DNA from: Pseudarcicella hirudinis
GTDB lineage: Bacteria > Bacteroidota > Bacteroidia > Cytophagales > Spirosomataceae
NCBI RefSeq assembly: GCF_900115665.1
Contig: NZ_FOXH01000002.1
Span: forward strand, 389,670-453,669
Direction of reading: 5' to 3'
DNA: 64,000 nt
The translations under genes were made by a program, and so were the position numbers. The notes beneath the pieces were generated by a model. It saw only the letters and a program-made list of their open reading frames with translations. It searched no databases and had not been told where the DNA came from. Each line of letters opens with the position of its first letter. The first letter of the stretch is position 1. Below, piece after piece: positions 43,452 through 52,227 of the stretch.

Positions 43452-46235
43452 TCAGTTTTTAAAAATCGTACCTCCCTTATTTTTACGGTATTCGCTTGGT
43501 GTCTGGTTATTCTTTTGTTTAAAGAGCGTAGTAAAATAGGCAGGAGAATTAAACCCTGCTTCAAAGGCAATATCGGCCATAGATTTATCGGTATCGCGCA
43601 GCAAAGCTTTCGCTTTGTTGAGCCTGACCTCAGTAATATAGTCGTTGACATTCATTTGCAATAAGGCCTGAACTTTTCTGTAAAGCTGAACCCTTGACAT
43701 GCCCATTTCCTGACTTAAACGTTCTACACTAAACGTTGAATCGGCAATATGCTTTTCAATAATGGCAGTAAGTTCGTTCAGGAATTTTTTTTCCGATTTA
43801 TTTTCATTCTTAAACAAAAACTCCGAGCTGAATCTGCGCTGTACCCTGGTTCGGTTATTGAATAAGGTTTTGATGGTTTCAATCAGGTAAGTAGTGTTAA
43901 AAGGTTTGGTCAGATAAACATCAGCTCCTGCTTTGATTCCCTCGATCTGATCATCAATATGCCCTTTGGCAGTCAGAAGAATCACCGGAATGTGAGAAGT
44001 CCGGAAATCTGTTTTAATCCGGTTGGTTATTTCGAAACCGCCGATTCCGGGAAGCATAACATCCGAGATAATTAAATCCGGTATATTCTCTATGATTTTG
44101 TCCCAACCTTCTTCTGCTGATTTACTGGCAATAATATTAAATTCTTTCCGGAGTTTCTCCACCAGAAAGAGTTGTAAATCAGTATTGTCCTCAATTACCA
44201 GAATAGTACCATATTCACTTTCCTGGCTTCCATTTAAGGTTGAATCCGGTTTATCTTCCTCTGTAAACTGATGTACTGAAGGTGAGATTACGGGTGCCTG
44301 ATCAATTTTTTCGTTTTCAGTAAGATGCTGATCTCCCAGAGGCAGCAGAATTGTAAATGTCGTTCCTTCTCCTTTCTGAGAAGAAACCTCAATATCTCCC
44401 TGATGCAGGTTAACAAATTCTTTTGACAATGCCAGCCCAAGCCCCGTTCCAAGGCTGTAATGTTTGGAACCGCTGTAGAACAAATCAAATGCCTGATTTT
44501 TTTCCTTTTCACTCATGCCTTCTCCATTATCTTTTACTTCAATGAAGACGTTGTTTTGTTTTACCTTTAACTGAACATGTATAAATCCTCCCTTTGGAGT
44601 ATATTTAAAGGCGTTTGACAATAAATTGAAGATTACTTTGTCCAGTTTCTCTGCATCAAACCAAACCTTCAGGTCATTTTCCTGTGAGAAAAACTGTAAG
44701 TCTATGGCATTTTTGATAGCTTTATTTTGAAAATCTTTCACGATTTCCCTGACGAACATTACCAGATCCTGTTCAGCCGCCTGTAAAAGTAGTTTTCCGG
44801 CATCTGTTTTTCTCAGATCCAGCAATTGATCAACCAGTCTGAGTAAGCGATAGGCGTTTTTCTGTACCAGCTGTAAATTACTTTTTAAGTCTTTCTGGGA
44901 AATGGCTTTTAACGTTAACAGCTCATCTGTCGGAGATATAATGAGACTTAACGGCGTTTTAAATTCATGGGAAATGTATGAATAAAACCGGAGTTTGTCT
45001 TCGGTAGCCTGTTTCGCTTTTTCTGAAATATTTTCGATAGCATCCTTTTGCAAGGTAATTTGTTCATTTTGCAGAGCCAGTTGATGATTGGCTGCTTGTT
45101 TCTCTTTCACCAGATAGAAAGCCCAGGCACTAATCGACAAGGTAAGGAAGAGACAGGCAATGGTAAAATACAACTTGTTTCTTTCAGAGCTGAAAGTATT
45201 TTCTAATGTGTCAATTTCTGTATTTAATTTCTGAATATCTTCCTGCTGATTAAGTAGCTTGTCACTTTGTGCTTTAATGCCTTTCACGTTTGAGGAATCA
45301 ATCTGGATAGAATTGAGTTTATATTCTCTTTGAGCTGCTTTTCCGGCAAGAATCTGCGAAGCAACCTTAATGGCTTCTTCCCCTCCGGTAGGATAGAGGA
45401 AGGTGGCCGTAAGCATTTTATCCTCAAGCATCTGTAAACCATTATGAGGACCTGCCAGCCCGTCGATGCCTACGAAAAGGATGTTTTTGTTTTGGCTATT
45501 TTTATGACAAACTTCATAAATTCCCTTGACCATCACATCATTATGTGCAAAAACCAGGTCTGCTTCCTGCAATGCCCCGATATTCTGAGCTGCCACTTTT
45601 CTGGCTGTATCTTTTTCCCATTGCCCCTGTAACTCTTTAATTACATTGATTTCAGGATAATTTTTCAATACATCTGAAAAAGCTTTATGACGTTCCTGAG
45701 CAGGAGAGGAGCTTTCCAGTCCTAATACTTCTACTACTTTTCCTTTCCCTTTCAGCTTTTTGGCTACAAAATTGCCAACTGCCTTACCAATTTCAATATT
45801 GTTTGCGCCGATAAAAGTACTGTAGGCATCGGTATTGATTTTGCGGTCGAGCACAATAACAGGAATACCTTTCCGGAAAATTTCCTGAACGACAGGGGCC
45901 AGAGGTGCGGATTCATTCGGTGAAATAATCAGTAAATCAATGTCTTCTTTCATCAGATCATTGATTTGTTTTATTTGAGTTTGGGTACTGTTTACAGCAT
46001 CTTTGTAAACCAGTTCCAGATCAGGATGAAAAAACAGTTCTCTCTGCATTTCCAAAAGCATAGATCTGCGCCATTCATCTCCACCTGTACACTGCGAAAA
46101 CCCGATTTTATAATGCTTTTGGTTCGAATTTTCTTTGCAGGAAGGAAAAAGCAGGATTCCTGATATAATCAGGAAAAATATTTGAATAAATTGCTTTTGG
46201 CATATAACTGATTTGTTAAGAGAATTCATCTCCAT
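43452..46235 (-). CDS. Hybrid two-component system protein with sugar-binding sensor (fructose-type HTCS)
   Basis: 927 residues. The N-terminal export signal is followed by a periplasmic LacI/RbsB-like sugar-binding domain at about 40-310 (KIGFSQCTGGDEWRRSM, IPVIVLDRKIN, FVGIDGLAGPHNG), a helix and a membrane segment near 355-375. HisKA has its histidine in SHEFKTPLS near 422, then come HATPase (GTGLGLALSKEF), a receiver with aspartate near 725 (LIISDVMLPG), and an AraC DNA-binding domain to the end. This is the architecture of Bacteroides BT1754, which binds fructose directly and controls a fructan locus. It is directly upstream, on the same strand, of porter, fructokinase and GH32, which supports the same role. 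Confidence 0.93.
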   Translation of the reverse strand: MEMNSLNKSVICQKQFIQIFFLIISGILLFPSCKENSNQKHYKIGFSQCTGGDEWRRSMLLEMQRELFFHPDLELVYKDAVNSTQTQIKQINDLMKEDIDLLIISPNESAPLAPVVQEIFRKGIPVIVLDRKINTDAYSTFIGANNIEIGKAVGNFVAKKLKGKGKVVEVLGLESSSPAQERHKAFSDVLKNYPEINVIKELQGQWEKDTARKVAAQNIGALQEADLVFAHNDVMVKGIYEVCHKNSQNKNILFVGIDGLAGPHNGLQMLEDKMLTATFLYPTGGEEAIKVASQILAGKAAQREYKLNSIQIDSSNVKGIKAQSDKLLNQQEDIQKLNTEIDTLENTFSSERNKLYFTIACLFLTLSISAWAFYLVKEKQAANHQLALQNEQITLQKDAIENISEKAKQATEDKLRFYSYISHEFKTPLSLIISPTDELLTLKAISQKDLKSNLQLVQKNAYRLLRLVDQLLDLRKTDAGKLLLQAAEQDLVMFVREIVKDFQNKAIKNAIDLQFFSQENDLKVWFDAEKLDKVIFNLLSNAFKYTPKGGFIHVQLKVKQNNVFIEVKDNGEGMSEKEKNQAFDLFYSGSKHYSLGTGLGLALSKEFVNLHQGDIEVSSQKGEGTTFTILLPLGDQHLTENEKIDQAPVISPSVHQFTEEDKPDSTLNGSQESEYGTILVIEDNTDLQLFLVEKLRKEFNIIASKSAEEGWDKIIENIPDLIISDVMLPGIGGFEITNRIKTDFRTSHIPVILLTAKGHIDDQIEGIKAGADVYLTKPFNTTYLIETIKTLFNNRTRVQRRFSSEFLFKNENKSEKKFLNELTAIIEKHIADSTFSVERLSQEMGMSRVQLYRKVQALLQMNVNDYITEVRLNKAKALLRDTDKSMADIAFEAGFNSPAYFTTLFKQKNNQTPSEYRKNKGGTIFKN

Positions 46236-46602
46236 GGACTGGTGCTATTGGTTTGACCGATAAAGATAATTTAATATTGTTTCTGACAATAATCTTATAA
46301 TGACTATTCCGGAAAAATGTGGAATTTGTGTGATTTTGTGTATCAACCTCAGGATTTGAGGTTTTGTTTCCTGCAGAAAAGCAATAAGTGAAGGTTTAAC
46401 AAGTTATCTAATCAGTTAAAAGCAGATATTCAAGGTGAAACCTGATAAACGGAGAAGTGCCAGGTGATTGTAAGTTATTGTTTTTTCAGTAGATTACAGC
46501 GTATTTCTAATGATATGTTTCGGAATCAGGGGCTGAAATCAGCCCATTTCAGGTATAAAACTGCAGATTCTCATTTAAAATTATTGAAACCTGTTTAAGT
46601 TA
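46236..46602. other. 367-bp divergent intergenic region
   Basis: It lies between the hybrid sensor (minus) and the LytS-like kinase (plus). It must hold both promoters, but I find no convincing TTG/TAnnTTTG pair and no strong repeat or hairpin. Confidence 0.4.
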
Positions 46603-47706
46603 ATGTTCCAGTCTAAAAATGCGGCTTTTTTTACACATTTGGTCGGATGGCTTCTGTTTTTGAGCTTTCCGGTATTGTTTATGTTCCGGCAAACGGAGGA
46701 AGTTGACTTTTTAAAAATGTTTTTATCAGTCAATTACTGGTTGTTTTTCGGGGTTTATGCTTTGGTATTTTATCTGAATATCCTTTATCTGATTCCGCAG
46801 TTTTACTTTAAGAGAAAATACACCATTTATTTCGGTTCTATTTTTCTGATTTTTTGCTTCGCCAATTTTTTCCAGCCTTTTGAAAACCTTATTTTTCAGG
46901 AATTTCATGGAGGAGAAGGACACCATGAAAGATTTCCTCCAGCACATGAATTCGGAGGGCATTTTGACGGGCATACCCCACCACCCATGCCACCTGCACA
47001 AAGATCGTCAGTTCCTAAAATGGATGTGATCAGTATTTTTTTGTTCGGAATGCTCTGGGCACTTGGAATGGCCTTGAAAATCTCTGAAGAATGGCGGCTT
47101 TCTGAACAAAAAGTAATCAGTGCTGAAAGTGATAAGATCAATGCGGAACTCTCTTTTCTGAAAGCTCAGATTAATCCTCATTTTTTGTTTAACACGTTGA
47201 ACAATATTTACAGCCTTGCGGTGGAAAATCATCAGAATACTGCGGCAAGTATTATGAAACTTTCTCAGATTATGCGTTATGTTACTGACGAGGTTTCGGA
47301 GGATTTTGTGCCTTTAAGCAGTGAAATAGATTGTATTTCAAATTATATTGATTTACAGAAACTCCGGTTAAACAAAAAAACCGTGGTGGATTTTCAGGTA
47401 TTCGGAAATGCCGGACTAAAGAAAATAACGCCTCTGGTGTTGATGACTTTCGTGGAAAATGCTTTCAAGCATGGTGTAAGCAATCATGAAGCCTCAACTA
47501 TTGAAATCAAGCTTTATTCCGAAAAAAATGCCATAACTTTTATTTGCAGAAATGCTGTTTTTGCTTCTCAGAGAAAGACTGAAAGAGATGGTATCGGCAT
47601 TACGAATACTCAGAAACGTTTGAATCATCTTTATCCGGATAAACATTGCCTGAATATCGGAAGAGAGAACGATTTTTATAAGGTAGAATTATTACTTGAG
47701 GATTGA
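46603..47706 (+). CDS. LytS-type sensor histidine kinase with His-rich loop
   Basis: 367 residues. Four predicted membrane helices lie within about 1-165, then a His_kinase domain with KAQINPHFLFNTLNNIYS near 185-202, where the histidine is phosphorylated. The ATP-binding part has FVENAFKHG near 282 and GIGITNTQKRL near 330. Between the third and fourth membrane segments (about 100-135) is a loop rich in His, Gly and Pro (six His in 25 residues), unusual for the family and a possible metal site. It is 41 bp upstream of its LytTR partner. Confidence 0.9.
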   Translation: MFQSKNAAFFTHLVGWLLFLSFPVLFMFRQTEEVDFLKMFLSVNYWLFFGVYALVFYLNILYLIPQFYFKRKYTIYFGSIFLIFCFANFFQPFENLIFQEFHGGEGHHERFPPAHEFGGHFDGHTPPPMPPAQRSSVPKMDVISIFLFGMLWALGMALKISEEWRLSEQKVISAESDKINAELSFLKAQINPHFLFNTLNNIYSLAVENHQNTAASIMKLSQIMRYVTDEVSEDFVPLSSEIDCISNYIDLQKLRLNKKTVVDFQVFGNAGLKKITPLVLMTFVENAFKHGVSNHEASTIEIKLYSEKNAITFICRNAVFASQRKTERDGIGITNTQKRLNHLYPDKHCLNIGRENDFYKVELLLED

Positions 47707-47746
47707 AAGAGCCTCACTTCCTTAAATTTACAGAAAATACAATCAT

Positions 47747-48439
47747 ATGAAGTGTGTAGCCATAGATGATGAACCACTGGCTTTGAGATTATTGAGTCAG
47801 TACATCGCCAAATTCCCCAGCCTGGAATTAGTTCAGACCTTTGATGATGCTATTGAAGGTGCAGATTTCCTGAATAAAAACCAGATAGATTTATTGTTTA
47901 TTGATATCAATATGCCTGATCTCACCGGATTGGAATTGGTGGCTTTTCTGAAAAATAAACCAATTGTCATATTTACCACAGCACACAAAAAGTTTGCTTT
48001 TGAAGGTTTTGAATTAAATGCGATTGATTATTTGTTGAAACCAATTGATTTCGAAAGGTTTAGCAGGGCAGTAGAGAAAGCCTCAGATCATTTTTTAGCA
48101 AAAAATATCTCTAAGGAGGAAGTGCCGGAAAGTATTTTTGTCCGGTCCGAATACAAAATCGTAAAAATTGATCTTCCTGAAATAGAGTATATTGAATCGC
48201 TGGAAGATTATATCAAAATCCATTTGACGGGTACTAAACCCGTTCTGACCTTAATGTCAATGAAGTCGGTACTGGAAAAATTACCCGCTGCCAGATTCAG
48301 CCGGATTCACCGCAGTTACATTGTGCCTCATAATCAGGTAAAATCCGTTGTGAATAAGAAAGTACAGTTGTCTTCCGGAAAGGAATTACCAATAAGTGAT
48401 TCATATGCAGGTTTTGTTGAGGAATGGATGAAAAGGTGA
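47747..48439 (+). CDS. LytTR-family response regulator
   Basis: 230 residues. The receiver domain has acidic pocket DDEP at 7-10, phospho-acceptor Asp53 in FIDINMPDLTG, and conserved T and K later (TTAHKKFA, LLKPIDF). The C-terminal half is a LytTR DNA-binding domain (FVRSEYKIVKIDLPEIEYIESLEDYIKIH, FSRIHRSYIV). Partner of the kinase upstream. The dioxygenase-like gene follows 109 bp later and may be a target. Confidence 0.94.
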   Translation: MKCVAIDDEPLALRLLSQYIAKFPSLELVQTFDDAIEGADFLNKNQIDLLFIDINMPDLTGLELVAFLKNKPIVIFTTAHKKFAFEGFELNAIDYLLKPIDFERFSRAVEKASDHFLAKNISKEEVPESIFVRSEYKIVKIDLPEIEYIESLEDYIKIHLTGTKPVLTLMSMKSVLEKLPAARFSRIHRSYIVPHNQVKSVVNKKVQLSSGKELPISDSYAGFVEEWMKR

Positions 48440-48548
48440 TTTCACCGACACATTTGTCTTGTTTACCGATACATAAGCAGATTCAGACACCTAAATGAAT
48501 GGGAGTTACGTTGAATAGCCAAATGATTATTTGTTAAAATTTAGACAT

Positions 48549-49280
48549 ATGGAACGTAAAGAATTTTTGAAAAAGGCCGGATTCGGACTTTTAGGAACTC
48601 AGGCAGCTATTCTGGCTTGTAAAAAAAGTGAAGAAGCCACTACACCAAGTTCAGGAGGGAGTACTACTTCAGGTGGAACAACCAGTGGAAGTTGTAAAGT
48701 AGGGGATTCAGAAACGGACGGACCTTATCCTCTGTACAATAGCAGGGGTTCTTCCATTACAAGGATCGATATTACAGATGGTAAAACAGGACTGCCTTTG
48801 TCCATTAATATTACCGTCGCAAATGTCAACGATAGTTGTAAGCCGATCGCCAATGCAAGGGTTGACATCTGGCATTGTGATAAAGACGGCTATTATTCAG
48901 GATATAGTAATCAGGGGTATCTGGGTACACAAAATAACTCTTCTCTGGTTTTTTGCCGGGGGATTCAATATACTGATACGACAGGTGTAGCTAAGTTTTC
49001 AAGTATTTACCCGGGCTGGTACACCGGAAGAGTTACCCACATTCATGCACAGATTTATGTGAACAGTGTATTGAAATTAACAACTCAGATTGCTTTTCCG
49101 GAAGATATAAACACTGCTGTTTATAAAACGTCTTTATATTCGGCTCACGGCCAGAATTCCACAAAAAATACCAGTGATAGCATCATTGCAGATTCTTTGG
49201 ACAATGAACTGGCAACTGTCACAGCAAATGCTTCAACAGGAGGGTATAATCTTGTTCATACAATTTATGTTTCAGCTTAG
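48549..49280 (+). CDS. Intradiol ring-cleavage dioxygenase-like Tat/lipoprotein
   Basis: 243 residues from the ATG at 48549; six upstream codons in frame are less likely. The N-terminus (ERKEFLKKAGFGLLG..ILACKK) is a Tat-like lipoprotein signal followed by a Ser/Thr/Gly linker. The rest is the protocatechuate/catechol intradiol fold: GPYPLYNSRGSS, ADIWHCDKDGYYSGY, and YPGWYTGRVTHIHAQIY. The last gives the Tyr, Arg and two-His iron-site pattern of the family. Exported dioxygenase-like proteins of this kind are common in Bacteroidota, but their substrates are unproven; aromatic ring opening is family knowledge only. Confidence 0.8.
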   Translation: MERKEFLKKAGFGLLGTQAAILACKKSEEATTPSSGGSTTSGGTTSGSCKVGDSETDGPYPLYNSRGSSITRIDITDGKTGLPLSINITVANVNDSCKPIANARVDIWHCDKDGYYSGYSNQGYLGTQNNSSLVFCRGIQYTDTTGVAKFSSIYPGWYTGRVTHIHAQIYVNSVLKLTTQIAFPEDINTAVYKTSLYSAHGQNSTKNTSDSIIADSLDNELATVTANASTGGYNLVHTIYVSA

Positions 49281-49287
49281 TCATTGT

Positions 49288-49363
49288 AACCACATAGTCA
49301 TATAGGACACATAGATAAGGGTGAAAGGTTGTTGTAGCCGCATAGGCACATTGGGTACATAGG
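49288..49363. repeat. Degenerate CATAG-rich direct repeat
   Basis: CCaCATAGtCAtATaGGaCACATAG near 49290 recurs as CCgCATAGgCACATTGGgtACATAG near 49338, a period of about 48 bp. Simple 'CACATAG' strings of this kind recur in Bacteroidota intergenic DNA; the role is unknown. Confidence 0.4.
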
Positions 49364-49395
49364 AAAATCAGATTATTCATCAGTTACGAAATAGT

Positions 49396-49902
49396 ATGGA
49401 AAAAGCATTGATTAAAATAGCTTTCAGGCAAGTTATTGACCAGTCTGCTCAGGGTAGTTTTGAGAAAGATGTTTTTGAAGACACCTATAATGAGTTTTTA
49501 ATGCAGGCGCAGGCCTATAATCCTGAGGGCGCATTTTCTACATTGCATGAAATGATTGCCAATAATCCGAAGGCTAATTCATTACAGTATAAAGTAGGTT
49601 TCTCCATTGGGTTGTATGTCAGAGCATTACAAAACAAAACTCCCGGCTTGTATGATTCAATGGGTCGTGAAATTACTTTCGGTGAATATAATTTTGAAAT
49701 GCTGTATTCTGATATCAGTAATAAGTCTGCGCATCGGATATCACTTACTTACACGACGGAAATCCTTACTTTTCTGGGAAATATCGGAGAATATATGCTT
49801 TTAGCTAATGGAAATCGGTTGAATGTAACTTCCGGGGAATCAGCAGAAACCTTTCTTCTGAAAATTCAGGATGGGCTGGGTATCACGTATTTTGTAGAAT
49901 AG
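49396..49902 (+). CDS. Hypothetical protein
   Basis: 168 residues, not recognised. No signal peptide or membrane segment, and acidic to neutral in composition. The first 75 residues look helical (FRQVIDQSAQGSFEKDVFEDTYNEFLMQAQAY, STLHEMIANNPK), the remainder mixed. It sits alone on the plus strand between the dioxygenase-like and isomerase genes, 80 bp from the latter. Codon use matches its neighbours, so it is probably real. Confidence 0.55.
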   Translation: MEKALIKIAFRQVIDQSAQGSFEKDVFEDTYNEFLMQAQAYNPEGAFSTLHEMIANNPKANSLQYKVGFSIGLYVRALQNKTPGLYDSMGREITFGEYNFEMLYSDISNKSAHRISLTYTTEILTFLGNIGEYMLLANGNRLNVTSGESAETFLLKIQDGLGITYFVE

Positions 49903-49982
49903 CCAGACACAGTCAGGATACTGAAGATTGTTTTTTTCAGAGGTGATGCCTAAGTTTACGTTTTCTTAATCAAACGCAAAAT

Positions 49983-50903
49983 ATGTTACATTTAGGATTC
50001 GTAAGCGCCATTCTGGCGGATAGTACTTTTGAGCAGGTAGTAGATTTTGTAGCAGAAAATCAATTCAAATGTGTGGAATTGATGTGCTGGCCAACAGGTG
50101 GAAGTGATACCCGCAGATATGCAGGTGTGTCGCATGTGGATGTTGATAACCTGACCGACGAAAAAGTTACCCATATCGGAGGGTATCTTTCTGAAAAGGG
50201 CGTTTATGCCTCAGCGTTAGGGTATTACCCCAATCCCCTGGATCCTGATACAGCTCAGGCAAAGTATTATGTTGACCATATCAAAAAGGTAATAAAAGGC
50301 GCCGCAAAACTGAAAATTCCGGTAGTAAATACTTTCGTTGGCCGTGATCCTGCTAAAAATGTTGCGTACAATCTGGATAAATTTGCAGAAACCTGGGAAG
50401 ATATTGTAAAACTCGCAGAGGAGGAAGGTGTAAAGATCGGGATTGAAAATTGTCCGATGTTCTTTACGAATGACGAATGGCCAGGAGGAAAAAACCTGGC
50501 AACTACTCCTTCAATCTGGGATAAAATGTTTGAGCGAATTCCTTCTGCTACCCTTGGGTTAAACTATGATCCTTCCCATATGGTATGGCAAATGATGGAT
50601 TACACCAAACCACTTTACGATTATCGTGATCGTCTGCATCATATTCACTTGAAAGATGCGAAGGTTTATAAAGATAAATTAGACAGAGTCGGGATTATGG
50701 CAAATCCTTTGGAATATCATTCTCCGAAACTTCCGGGATTAGGAGATATTAATTGGGGTAAGTTTTTCTCAGCACTTACGGATATCAGATACAGAGGCCC
50801 GGTTGTTATTGAAGTGGAAGATAAAGCTTTTGAAGGTTCAGAAGAAGATGTAAGAACGGCTATTCTTACAGCCAGAAATCATTTGAAACAGTTTTTAGGA
50901 TAA
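49983..50903 (+). CDS. Sugar phosphate isomerase/epimerase (xylose-isomerase-like TIM barrel)
   Basis: 306 residues. The sequence follows the AP-endonuclease-2/xylose-isomerase-like barrel: GFVSAILADSTFEQVVDFVAENQFKCVEL, VNTFVGRDP, VKIGIENCPM (metal glutamate, near 160), LGLNYDPSHMVWQ (Asp/His, near 195), HHIHLKDAKVY (near 221), and PVVIEVED (final glutamate, near 277). Metal-dependent sugar isomerisation or epimerisation is likely; the substrate is unknown. A shared terminator separates it from the convergent Vap-like gene. Confidence 0.88.
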   Translation: MLHLGFVSAILADSTFEQVVDFVAENQFKCVELMCWPTGGSDTRRYAGVSHVDVDNLTDEKVTHIGGYLSEKGVYASALGYYPNPLDPDTAQAKYYVDHIKKVIKGAAKLKIPVVNTFVGRDPAKNVAYNLDKFAETWEDIVKLAEEEGVKIGIENCPMFFTNDEWPGGKNLATTPSIWDKMFERIPSATLGLNYDPSHMVWQMMDYTKPLYDYRDRLHHIHLKDAKVYKDKLDRVGIMANPLEYHSPKLPGLGDINWGKFFSALTDIRYRGPVVIEVEDKAFEGSEEDVRTAILTARNHLKQFLG

Positions 50904-50927
50904 ATTATTCCAGATTCAGATAAAAAG

Positions 50928-50962
50928 AAAAGCTATTGGATTCGTTTTCCAATAGCTTTTTG
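50928..50962. terminator. Bidirectional terminator
   Basis: AAAAGCTATTGGA (50928-50940) and TCCAATAGCTTTT (50948-50960) form a 13-bp stem with a 7-nt loop between convergent genes. Confidence 0.88.
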
Positions 50963-50983
50963 TTGTGTAACGAAAAACTAATC

Positions 50984-51394
50984 TTAAGACCAGCTGCCTT
51001 CTCCGCCACCCGAACCGGACGTTAATGAAATGGCTGCACCTGTAAAGTAACCCAGAAGCTGACTACTGCTATCATAGAAATATAAGGCAATATAAACCGG
51101 AGTGGCAACAAATAGGAATGATACCGTATCGGCGTATAATAAATCCAGATTATTGGTGTACACCAAACCATGAGTAGGTAAGATTCCGGAGGTAAATGAA
51201 CCGGAAGTAAAAGTCTTTCCATCCACAATGGTACAGGTCATTTTGCCTAGTTCACTCGCTAAAACAGCAGGATAACTTCCGCTGGCAGATTCTATAAAAC
51301 TTACCGTGTTTGAGATAGTACTTTCCGGAAATCTTCCGCTTAATTCCGTACGAAAATCTTCAACAAGGTTTAATGTATTTTGAGCGGTATCCAT
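50984..51394 (-). CDS. Vap-like protein 1 (Rhodococcus equi virulence-associated protein core)
   Basis: 136 residues. After about 35 N-terminal residues of helical, acidic sequence, the rest matches the Vap core: KTFTSGSFTSGILPTHGLVYTNNLDLLYADTVSFLFVATPVY, then FYDSSSQLLGYFTGAAISLTSGSGGGEGSWS. The order YT(D/N)NL-x(3)-LY-x(2)-TVSF, a PVY strand, LG-x-F-x-(A/T)GA and terminal GGGxGSW agrees with R. equi VapA/VapD as I recall them (compact beta-barrel). There is no signal peptide, unlike VapA. It is a paralog of the gene 148 bp upstream on the same strand. VapA alters host lysosomes and acts on membranes; the role here is unknown. Confidence 0.72.
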   Translation of the reverse strand: MDTAQNTLNLVEDFRTELSGRFPESTISNTVSFIESASGSYPAVLASELGKMTCTIVDGKTFTSGSFTSGILPTHGLVYTNNLDLLYADTVSFLFVATPVYIALYFYDSSSQLLGYFTGAAISLTSGSGGGEGSWS

Positions 51395-51472
51395 GGTTAA
51401 AGTGTTTAGATTTAATAGTTAAACAGATAAGGGTTCTGTTAATTTTTTAATAAGTATTCTGTATAGCGTCTC

Positions 51473-51504
51473 AAAAAAAAGGAGAGAACATTCTCTCCTT
51501 TTTT
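51473..51504 (-). terminator. Terminator between the two Vap-like genes
   Basis: GGAGAGAA/TTCTCTCC stem with long flanking A- and T-runs. It separates the transcripts of the paralogs or attenuates the second. Confidence 0.8.
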
Positions 51505-51542
51505 AAAATTATGAATCTTGCTTATACATATTTACTGTCGTA

Positions 51543-51989
51543 TTAAGACCAGCTGCCTGATCCGCCTGCAGTGCCACTTACTGTTGATACAGCACCTGCC
51601 TGAAAACTACCTAAAGCATTTCCGTGAACATCATTGAAGATGAACGTTGTATAAACCGGAGTTGCTACCAAAGTAAAACTTACCGTGTTTGCATACAGCG
51701 CATTAAGATTATCTGTATATACATCACCAAAAAGAGCTCCACCCCCCGGGAAACTAACACCCCAGGCACTACCATTGAATGTTTTGCCACCACTGCCAGT
51801 GATTGTGCATTGACATTTCATATAAAAAACCAAACTCGCAATACTTCCGTTTGCACCGTATGCTGTGGTTTGAGCAGCCAATACTTCTGCGGTACTTTTG
51901 ATTACACTGTCACTTACCTTGCCTTGCAATGCCGAACTTACTTCAGAAACAAGACTAGTTTTGCTGATTGTGTTATTCTCTACGCTCAT
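51543..51989 (-). CDS. Vap-like protein 2 (Rhodococcus equi virulence-associated protein core)
   Basis: 148 residues and the closer of the two to the R. equi Vap core. ANGSIASLVFYMKCQCTI is the first strand pair, then KTFNGSAWGVSFPGGGALFGDVYTDNLNALYANTVSF, ATPVYTTFIFNDVHGNALGSFQAGAVSTVSGTAGGSGSWS. The FPGGGALFG-x-(V/L)-(Y/F)T(D/N)-L-x-x-LY-x-x-TVSF string and the AGAVS-x-V-x-G-x-x-GGSGSW ending are strikingly like VapA. The first 40 residues (NNTISKTSLVSEVSSALQGKVSDSVIKSTAEVLAAQ) look helical and lack a signal peptide. A TAAATTTG -7-like box lies on the minus strand at 52060-52067. Confidence 0.76.
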   Translation of the reverse strand: MSVENNTISKTSLVSEVSSALQGKVSDSVIKSTAEVLAAQTTAYGANGSIASLVFYMKCQCTITGSGGKTFNGSAWGVSFPGGGALFGDVYTDNLNALYANTVSFTLVATPVYTTFIFNDVHGNALGSFQAGAVSTVSGTAGGSGSWS

Positions 51990-52227
51990 GATGGATAATT
52001 GTTTAGGAGGTTAAATTGAAAAAGATTAGTTAAATAAAGAGTTTATCAATATTGATGAACAAATTTAGATAAAAGAGGATTTTCGGTGATAAGTATAAAT
52101 ACCTGTTTTAAAAATTGCGCAAATTACGGAGTTGAAACTGGTTTTACAGATGAGTAAAAAGCCTTGGAAGAGGGTATTTAAACAGAAACATTTTCAGCTT
52201 ATGTTTTACCTGTCGGTAAGCCGAGGA

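Noticed and set aside
49288-49363. CRISPR-like array
   Set aside because: Only two degenerate copies with no regular spacers; no cas genes.
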